Of a stretch of DNA of 10,889 nucleotides, positions 7,160 to 10,889 are shown piece after piece. Each line of letters starts with the position of its first letter. Position 1 is the first letter of the stretch. The notes beneath the pieces are model-generated. The model was not told the origin of the DNA. It made no database searches and saw only the letters and a list, made by a program, of their open reading frames with translations. The stretch covers positions 1 to 10,889 of the forward strand of contig JAFMSB010000033.1 in assembly GCA_017353815.1 (NCBI GenBank), read 5' to 3'. The position numbers and the translations under genes were made by a program. This DNA comes from Methylocapsa sp. (GTDB lineage: Bacteria; Pseudomonadota; Alphaproteobacteria; Rhizobiales; Beijerinckiaceae).

Positions 7160-7459
7160 ATGTGGAAGGTAACATGCCACACGATCATGTCATATCCTGG
7201 CGACAAAGCAGAAAAGGTTCAAGAGGACTTCGACAAGTTTTTCTCCCGCATTGGCAATGCAGTCATCAGATGGGCGCATGTAGATAGAAATGTCTTTGAT
7301 CTCTGTATCAACGCACTGAAAACAAACGGAGAAACGGCTGCAGCCATTTTTTACAAGTCATCAAATATAAAAGACCATTTGATGTCGGCCGGTGCTCTCT
7401 TCCGATATGCGCTGCGAGAAGCCAACAAAAATGAATGGAAGCTATCTTTGATACAATAG
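7160..7459 (+). CDS. Unknown protein, probably truncated by in-frame TAG
   Basis: 99 residues from the ATG at 7160, or 90 from the ATG at 7187 (MSYPGDKAEK). Neither has a clear Shine-Dalgarno. The core FDKFFSRIGNAVIRWAHVDR, then NVFDLC and AAIFYKSSNIKDHL, resembles the start of helical hypothetical proteins in alphaproteobacteria that read R-x-G-x-A-(I/V)-x-x-W-A-x-V-(D/E)-x-x-(L/V)-F; I know no function for them. The frame ends at TAG 7457-7459. The following codons stay open in the same frame to 7696 with similar composition, so the gene may be broken rather than short. Base composition is distinctly AT-rich compared with the flanking his and ABC genes, consistent with horizontal origin. 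Confidence 0.5.
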   Translation: MWKVTCHTIMSYPGDKAEKVQEDFDKFFSRIGNAVIRWAHVDRNVFDLCINALKTNGETAAAIFYKSSNIKDHLMSAGALFRYALREANKNEWKLSLIQ

Positions 7460-7696
7460 AGCAACATACAAATTACTGAAGTGAATATTATGGCTGGAGC
7501 ACCAAAAGCTTTAGCTGCAATTAGTCAAACGATTTATTGGATGGTGTCTGCGGAAGAAAGTAAATTACTTCACAAGAAGAAAAAAATTCAAAACTTTTTA
7601 AGCAACGGTTATATTTGGCGAGACCCGAAAGACGGTGCCAATAACGCTTGGCCCGCGGCAGAACGGCATGAGTCGTCATGGAATTTCCGTGATTAA
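7460..7696 (+). pseudogene. Same-frame continuation downstream of the TAG
   Basis: The frame of the preceding gene is open from 7460 to the TAA at 7694-7696 (78 codons). Possible re-starts are GTG 7481 and ATG 7490, with only weak ribosome binding sequence. The translation includes AISQTIYWMVSAEESKLLHK, then KKKIQNFL. It is Lys-rich and AT-rich (16 of the 60 bases 7561-7620 are G or C). I interpret it as the C-terminal part of one protein of about 178 codons whose TAG is a nonsense mutation. The alternatives are a separate small gene or chance open frame in AT-rich DNA. Confidence 0.35.
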
Positions 7697-7792
7697 GAGG
7701 TGGGCCGGCCTGTTCTGCGGCGCGCCTCACTCTTGGATAGGAAAGCACGGGGGGAGTTGCTAGAAGGCGGCTTTGTCCAGCTCGGAAAGCCA

Positions 7793-8386
7793 ATGCGAAA
7801 AGGAGCCGTCTCGCGCAAGACTACGGAAACCGCCATCGAGATCAAGGCCGATCTCGACGGCTCTGGGCGTGCCGATATCAGGACGGGCATCGGATTCTTT
7901 GATCATATGCTCGAGCAGCTCGCCCGCCATTCGCTCATTGACATCGAGATCCGCGCCGAGGGTGATCTTCACATCGACCACCATCACACGGTCGAGGATA
8001 CGGGCATTGCTCTTGGCCAGGCGCTGCGCCAGGCGCTCGGCGATATGGCCGGCATTGCGCGCTTCGGCGATGTCCATCTGCCCATGGACGAGGCTTTGAC
8101 CCGGGTTGCCGTGGATATCTCCGGGAGGCCTTTTCTGGTCTTCAGGACCAAATTCCCGCAGCCCAAGATCGGCGAATTCGATACCGACCTCGTGCGCGAG
8201 TTTTTCCAAGCCTTTTCCACGCACGCGGCGATGAACATTCACGTTGAGACGGTCTATGGCGAGAACGCCCATCATATCGCCGAGTCCGTCTTCAAAGGCT
8301 TGGCGCGGGCCCTGCGTGCGGCAATTGCCCGCGATGAGCGCCAAAAAGGGGCTGTCCCCTCGACCAAGGGCGTGCTCAGCGTCTAA
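7793..8386 (+). CDS. hisB: Imidazoleglycerol-phosphate dehydratase
   Basis: HisB dehydrates imidazole glycerol phosphate to imidazole acetol phosphate, a cytoplasmic step of histidine biosynthesis. 197 residues from the ATG at 7793, the normal size for a monofunctional HisB. It begins [17 protein letters not shown], like family members. An upstream GTG at 7700 adds 31 residues without family similarity, so I reject it. The metal-binding signatures are intact: [13 protein letters not shown] (35-47), [17 protein letters not shown] (62-78) and [20 protein letters not shown] (155-174), with the His-rich motifs that bind the two Mn ions. It ends PSTKGVLSV. No phosphatase domain is fused, as expected for alphaproteobacteria. 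No clear Shine-Dalgarno or promoter was seen; GGAAAG lies 3 bases upstream. The rest of the operon follows only after a 0.9 kb pseudogene insert. Confidence 0.96.
   Translation: MRKGAVSRKTTETAIEIKADLDGSGRADIRTGIGFFDHMLEQLARHSLIDIEIRAEGDLHIDHHHTVEDTGIALGQALRQALGDMAGIARFGDVHLPMDEALTRVAVDISGRPFLVFRTKFPQPKIGEFDTDLVREFFQAFSTHAAMNIHVETVYGENAHHIAESVFKGLARALRAAIARDERQKGAVPSTKGVLSV
8349..8376 (+). repeat. Direct repeat copy 1, at the 3' end of hisB
   Basis: This stretch encodes the PSTKGVL end of HisB. It recurs at 9221-9247: GGGCTG, one extra T in this copy (8355), then 21 identical bases (8356-8376 against 9227-9247). The two copies flank the czc-like pseudogenes. Confidence 0.85.
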
Positions 8387-8458
8387 TTGTCGCAAATCGG
8401 TGCCGGCAGCCTCCCCAAGGACAGATCCGGAATTACAATCCCGGACGAGACGCTTGAA

Positions 8459-8656
8459 ATGGGCCGGATATGCGCAATTGTGGCTTGTCTGGCCGTGGGC
8501 GCCGCGCTTGGCTGCGCGGCATTTCGCACGACCCCAATTTTCCAGGATTTCGGACTGTTCCCCCGCAGCGTCCGCGGCATCCCAAAACGGCGGGGCCGCT
8601 GGGCCGGACTCGGTTGATATGCCGCCCGGGGAGATCGAGGCCCAAGGGATCGAGCG
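8459..8656 (+). pseudogene. Remnant of RND efflux periplasmic adaptor (CzcB-like) N-terminus
   Basis: From the ATG at 8459 one frame encodes a hydrophobic export or anchor segment, MGRICAIVACLAVGAALGCA, followed by AFRTTPIFQDFGLFP. After a C-run at 8560-8564 another frame gives AASAASQNGGAAGPDSVDMP, then PGEIEAQGIE. A signal/anchor helix, an Ala/Ser/Gly-rich linker and then a xVxMxxxxIxAxGIE motif is the usual N-terminal order of CzcB/CusB-type membrane fusion proteins of heavy-metal RND pumps. Similarity stops at about 8651, where the CzcA-like remnant begins. Barrel, lipoyl and hairpin domains are all missing. Identification is moderate by itself but is strengthened by the adjoining CzcA-like debris in the normal czcB-czcA order. 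Confidence 0.5.
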
Positions 8657-9168
8657 ATGCTGTTGACCGCGACGGGAATGGTCGGGGGGAATCAGCGCCA
8701 ATTTGATGCGTCTCGGCGCGCTCGATTTTGGCCTCATCGTCGGTGGCGCCGTCATCATCGCATAGAATAGACTCAGGCATTTGGCCGAGCGCGAGCGTGC
8801 CTTTGGGCGGCGGCTCTCCGAGTCCGAGCGTCTCAGCACGATCATCGGATCTGCTGAGGAGATGATCAAGCCATCCGTATTTGGCCAGGCGATCATCATT
8901 CTCGTTTATGTGCCGCTGCTCACCTTTTCCGGCATCGAGGGCAAGATGTTCGAGCGTTTCTGCAGCCGTCGGATTCATTGCTCTTTCGGGGGTGGCAGTC
9001 CTGAACGGCTGACGGCATTCTACCCGGCGATTTGGGGCCGTGACCCATCTGCGGCCGGTGGTGGTGCAAAAACCACTCGCGACCGTTGTGATCGGCGGTT
9101 CGATTAGCGCGACGCTGCTGGCGCTGCTCGTGCTGCCGGCGCTCTATGCGCGCTTCGGCAAGCCCGGA
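8657..9168 (+). pseudogene. Remnant of heavy-metal RND efflux pump (CzcA/CusA-like)
   Basis: Three collinear blocks of a CzcA-type inner-membrane pump are recognisable in shifting frames. Block 1: LLTATGMV, a shift at the G6 run 8684-8689, then GISANLMRLGALDFGLIVGG. Block 2: SAEEMIKPSVFGQAIIILVY, then VPLLTFSGIEGKMFER. Block 3: VSAAVGFIALSGVAVLNG, a stop at 9010-9012, then VQKPLATVVIGG and SATLLALLVLPALYARFGKP. The intact motif is DFGLIVDGAVIIVEN. Here the functional Asp is Gly (codon 8742-8744) and the Glu-Asn end reads stop-Asn (TAG 8763-8765). Roughly 400 residues are missing between blocks 2 and 3, as is the whole N-terminal third. A normal pump has over 1000 residues, so this is clearly dead. 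Confidence 0.85.
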
Positions 9169-9179
9169 GTGGCTGTCAA

Positions 9180-9258
9180 GGGCAATGTCCGGCGGGCGAT
9201 CAAGGCCGGAAAGGCAGAAAAGGGCTGCCCCTCGACCAAGGGCGTGCTTTCCTGCTAA
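9180..9258 (+). repeat. Direct repeat copy 2: duplicated, diverged hisB 3' end
   Basis: The translation VRRAIKAGKAEKGCPSTKGV followed by LSC and TAA parallels the end of HisB ([20 protein letters not shown] followed by VLSV and TAA). At the DNA level the strong match is 9221-9247. Upstream of that, similarity is only at protein level. It is fused in frame to the end of the CzcA-like remnant and sits 40 bases upstream of the DUF2628 start, where the original hisB end would be expected in an uninterrupted his operon. Confidence 0.75.
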
Positions 9259-9298
9259 CGGGAGGGCGCGGGCGGGATTGTCCAGAAGGAGGCGGGAA

Positions 9299-9712
9299 TT
9301 GGCCATCTACTCAGTGCATCTGCGCGGCGAGGAGCCGGGCGCACCCAATGATGCCGTCTTTGTCTCCCAATCATTTACCTGGAAAGCATTTTTTCTCGGC
9401 CCGCTCTGGCTTGCCGCAAAGCGGCTTTGGCTCGGCCTCGTGCTGTGGGCAGGCGCTTATTTTCTCTTGATCGCGGCCGCGGCCGGGGCCATCTTGGTTG
9501 GATCCATCGTGCTCATCGCCGTGGCGGTGCAGATTCTCTTTGGCCTCGAAGCGAACCGCCTCCTCGAAGCAAAGCTTGCGCGCCGCGGCTTTCGTCTTGC
9601 CGAAGTCATCTCTGCGCCCTCTCGCGACGCGGCGGAGTCCGCATTCTACCGCGGCCAACTCGGCCAAGGGCCGGGCGGCGAGGCCGCCGGCGCGCAAACG
9701 GGCGGCCCGTGA
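9299..9712 (+). CDS. DUF2628 family membrane protein of the his operon
   Basis: 137 residues from a TTG start at 9299, chosen because AAGGAGG at 9286-9292 lies 6 bases upstream and because the resulting MAIYSVHL is typical for the family. A long in-frame extension upstream to 9146 runs into the hisB repeat and the czc debris and is rejected. A short N-terminal part has [20 protein letters not shown] (24-41), the aromatic block typical of DUF2628 proteins. Two hydrophobic segments follow (about 43-61 and 62-82), then a polar C-terminal tail rich in Arg, Ala and Gly. It should be a small inner-membrane protein. DUF2628 genes commonly sit between hisB and hisH in Hyphomicrobiales, but no role in histidine synthesis is established. 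It overlaps hisH by GTGA, so their translation is probably coupled. Confidence 0.85.
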   Translation: MAIYSVHLRGEEPGAPNDAVFVSQSFTWKAFFLGPLWLAAKRLWLGLVLWAGAYFLLIAAAAGAILVGSIVLIAVAVQILFGLEANRLLEAKLARRGFRLAEVISAPSRDAAESAFYRGQLGQGPGGEAAGAQTGGP

Positions 9713-10371
9713 GCGCCTCAACAGATGTCGCAATCATCGATTACGGCTCGGGCAATCTCCACTCCGCCCGCAAGGCGTTCGAGCGCGCCGCACGCGACTT
9801 TGGCTCTCGCGCAACCATATCGGTAACGCGCGATCCGGACGAAGTTTTGCGCGCCGGCAGGGTCGTGCTGCCGGGAGTAGGTGCTTTTGCCGATTGCCGC
9901 GCCGGCCTCGATGCTTTGCCCGGCATGGTTGCGGCGATGACCGAAGCGGTTATCCAAAAGGGCAGGCCATTCCTTGGGATCTGCGTGGGCATGCAATTGC
10001 TCGCAACGCGCGGCCTCGAACATCGGATCACTCCGGGGTTCGGCTGGATTGCGGGCGATGTTGCCGCAATCGATTCCCAGGGCGGCCGCCTGCGCATCCC
10101 GCATATGGGCTGGAACACGCTTACGGCGCGCATACCGCATCCGCTGCTCGCCGGTATCCCCACGGGCGAGGCCGGCCTGCATGCTTATTTCGTCCACTCC
10201 TACGCATTCTGGCCAAAGGCCCAAGAGCGCATCGTGGCTGCAACCGATTATGGCGGCCCGGTTGCCGCATTGATTGGCCGGGATAATATTGCCGGGACGC
10301 AGTTTCATCCCGAAAAGAGTCAGGCGCTTGGCCTCGCCTTGATTGCCAATTTCCTGCGGTGGCGGCCGTGA
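9709..10371 (+). CDS. hisH: Imidazole glycerol phosphate synthase, glutaminase subunit
   Basis: HisH releases ammonia from glutamine and channels it to HisF, which makes imidazole glycerol phosphate and AICAR. 220 residues from the GTG at 9709, close to the usual length of about 200-216. The start overlaps the DUF2628 stop (GTGA, 9709-9712). The class I glutamine amidotransferase triad is present: Cys92 in GICVGMQLL, His200 and Glu202 in [18 protein letters not shown] (10-19) and LPGVGAF (54-60) are further HisH hallmarks, the latter near the oxyanion site, and PHMGWN (131-136) is also conserved. A longer open frame back to 9427 belongs to another frame of the DUF2628 gene and is not coding. 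hisF should lie downstream beyond hisA, outside the window. Confidence 0.97.
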   Translation: MSASTDVAIIDYGSGNLHSARKAFERAARDFGSRATISVTRDPDEVLRAGRVVLPGVGAFADCRAGLDALPGMVAAMTEAVIQKGRPFLGICVGMQLLATRGLEHRITPGFGWIAGDVAAIDSQGGRLRIPHMGWNTLTARIPHPLLAGIPTGEAGLHAYFVHSYAFWPKAQERIVAATDYGGPVAALIGRDNIAGTQFHPEKSQALGLALIANFLRWRP

Positions 10372-10889
10372 TTCTTTTCCCTGCAATCGATCTCAAGCAG
10401 GGCCATTGTGTGCGGCTCGAGCAGGGCGACATGGCGCGAGCGACGATCTTCAGCACAGATCCTTCCGCGCAGGCGCGGGTCTTCGAAAGCCAAGGCTTCG
10501 AATATCTCCATGTCGTCGATCTTGACGGCGCCTTTGCGGGCGAACCGGTGAATGCGTCCGCAGTCGAGGCTATTCTTGGCGGCATAGACATCCCTATTCA
10601 GCTTGGCGGCGGCATACGCGACATCAACCGGATCGATATGTGGCTTGGCAAAGGCGTTGCGCGGGTCATCCTGGGGACGAAGGCTGTCCATGATCCCGGC
10701 TTTGTACGCGAGGCGGCGCGGCTTTACCCCCGCCGGATAGTAGTGGCGCTCGACGCGCGCGGCGGCAAGGTTGCCGCCGAGGGCTGGGCCAAGACCTCGG
10801 AGCTGCCAGCGATCGAAGCTGGGAAGAGATTCGAGGATGCCGGGATCGCTGCGATCATTTATACGGACATTTCGCGCGATGGCCTTCTC
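10368..10889 (+). CDS. hisA: Phosphoribosylformimino-AICAR-phosphate isomerase (partial)
   Basis: HisA converts ProFAR to PRFAR by an Amadori rearrangement, one step before HisH/HisF. The gene starts at GTG 10368, which overlaps the hisH stop (GTGA, 10368-10371), and runs off the window after 174 codons of an expected 240-250. The (beta-alpha)8 barrel features are visible: FPAIDLKQG with the catalytic Asp8, DLDGAF (51-56), QLGGGIRD (78-85) for the phosphate site, the second catalytic acid Asp129 in VVALDARGG, and YTDISRDG (165-172) with the conserved Thr166. Everything seen is intact. The second successive GTGA junction indicates tight translational coupling of DUF2628, hisH and hisA. Confidence 0.97.
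   Translation, partial: MILFPAIDLKQGHCVRLEQGDMARATIFSTDPSAQARVFESQGFEYLHVVDLDGAFAGEPVNASAVEAILGGIDIPIQLGGGIRDINRIDMWLGKGVARVILGTKAVHDPGFVREAARLYPRRIVVALDARGGKVAAEGWAKTSELPAIEAGKRFEDAGIAAIIYTDISRDGLL

Noticed and set aside
7700..7792. N-terminal extension of hisB from a GTG at 7700
   Set aside because: The extra 31 residues do not resemble HisB, and the ATG at 7793 gives a normal 197-residue enzyme.
7760..8899. A 379-codon open frame on the minus strand opposite hisB and the czc debris
   Set aside because: It is the antisense shadow of hisB, whose plus-strand motifs are unambiguous. The translation has no domain and the openness follows from GC-rich codon bias.
8781..9107. A 108-codon frame as an independent membrane protein
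   Set aside because: Its first half is the middle of a CzcA-type pump and its second half is out of frame with the pump's next block, so it is a slice of a pseudogene.
9427..9708. Apparent N-terminal extension of hisH by about 90 codons
   Set aside because: It lies in an alternative frame of the DUF2628 gene, is Arg-rich without family similarity, and hisH has a normal GTG start at 9709.
9718..10386. A 222-codon minus-strand open frame opposite hisH
   Set aside because: Antisense shadow of a clearly coding hisH; no recognisable motif.
1..10889. CRISPR array, tRNA/rRNA genes, retron or known defence system
   Set aside because: No regularly spaced repeats, no cloverleaf or rRNA-like stretch, and no nuclease, helicase, reverse transcriptase or TIR-type motifs in any plausible gene.

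Overview
The window comes from a GC-rich alphaproteobacterium, most likely of the order Hyphomicrobiales (Rhizobiales). The main evidence is the histidine block hisB - DUF2628 - hisH - hisA, an arrangement I know from that order. It is supported by a periplasmic PRC-barrel protein, an aromatic-rich small secreted protein and a possible EcfG-type promoter. Genus cannot be fixed from the sequence alone; a Beijerinckiaceae-like or Bradyrhizobium-like relative is a guess.

Layout. Positions 1-544 hold no gene I can support. Positions 545-1926 carry a small exported Tyr/Gly/Pro/Cys-containing protein, a decayed N-terminal piece of a flavin amine oxidase, and a periplasmic PRC-barrel protein. Positions 2001-6334 form an envelope or glycan module: an MFS transporter, a convergent GT4 glycosyltransferase whose 3' end overlaps it by 4 bp, and a divergently transcribed ABC exporter half-transporter behind a candidate EcfG (general stress) promoter. 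Positions 6335-7696 are an accessory patch. It holds a decayed IS630-type transposase end, two tiny translationally coupled unknown genes on the minus strand, and an AT-rich divergent unknown gene split by an in-frame TAG.

Positions 7793-10889 are the histidine biosynthesis operon: hisB (imidazoleglycerol-phosphate dehydratase), a DUF2628 membrane protein, hisH (glutaminase subunit of IGP synthase) and the start of hisA. Two consecutive GTGA overlaps couple DUF2628-hisH and hisH-hisA. The operon is interrupted by about 0.9 kb between hisB and DUF2628. That insert contains wreckage of a heavy-metal RND efflux system (czcB-like, then czcA-like) and ends in a second, diverged copy of the hisB 3' end placed just upstream of DUF2628. 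The layout looks like insertion or replacement recombination at the hisB 3' end, followed by decay of the cargo.

I do not see a convincing intact new defence or biosynthetic system. The most informative features are the scarred his operon, the unknown small-gene patch at 6711-7696, and the GT4/ABC/MFS module with its possible stress promoter.
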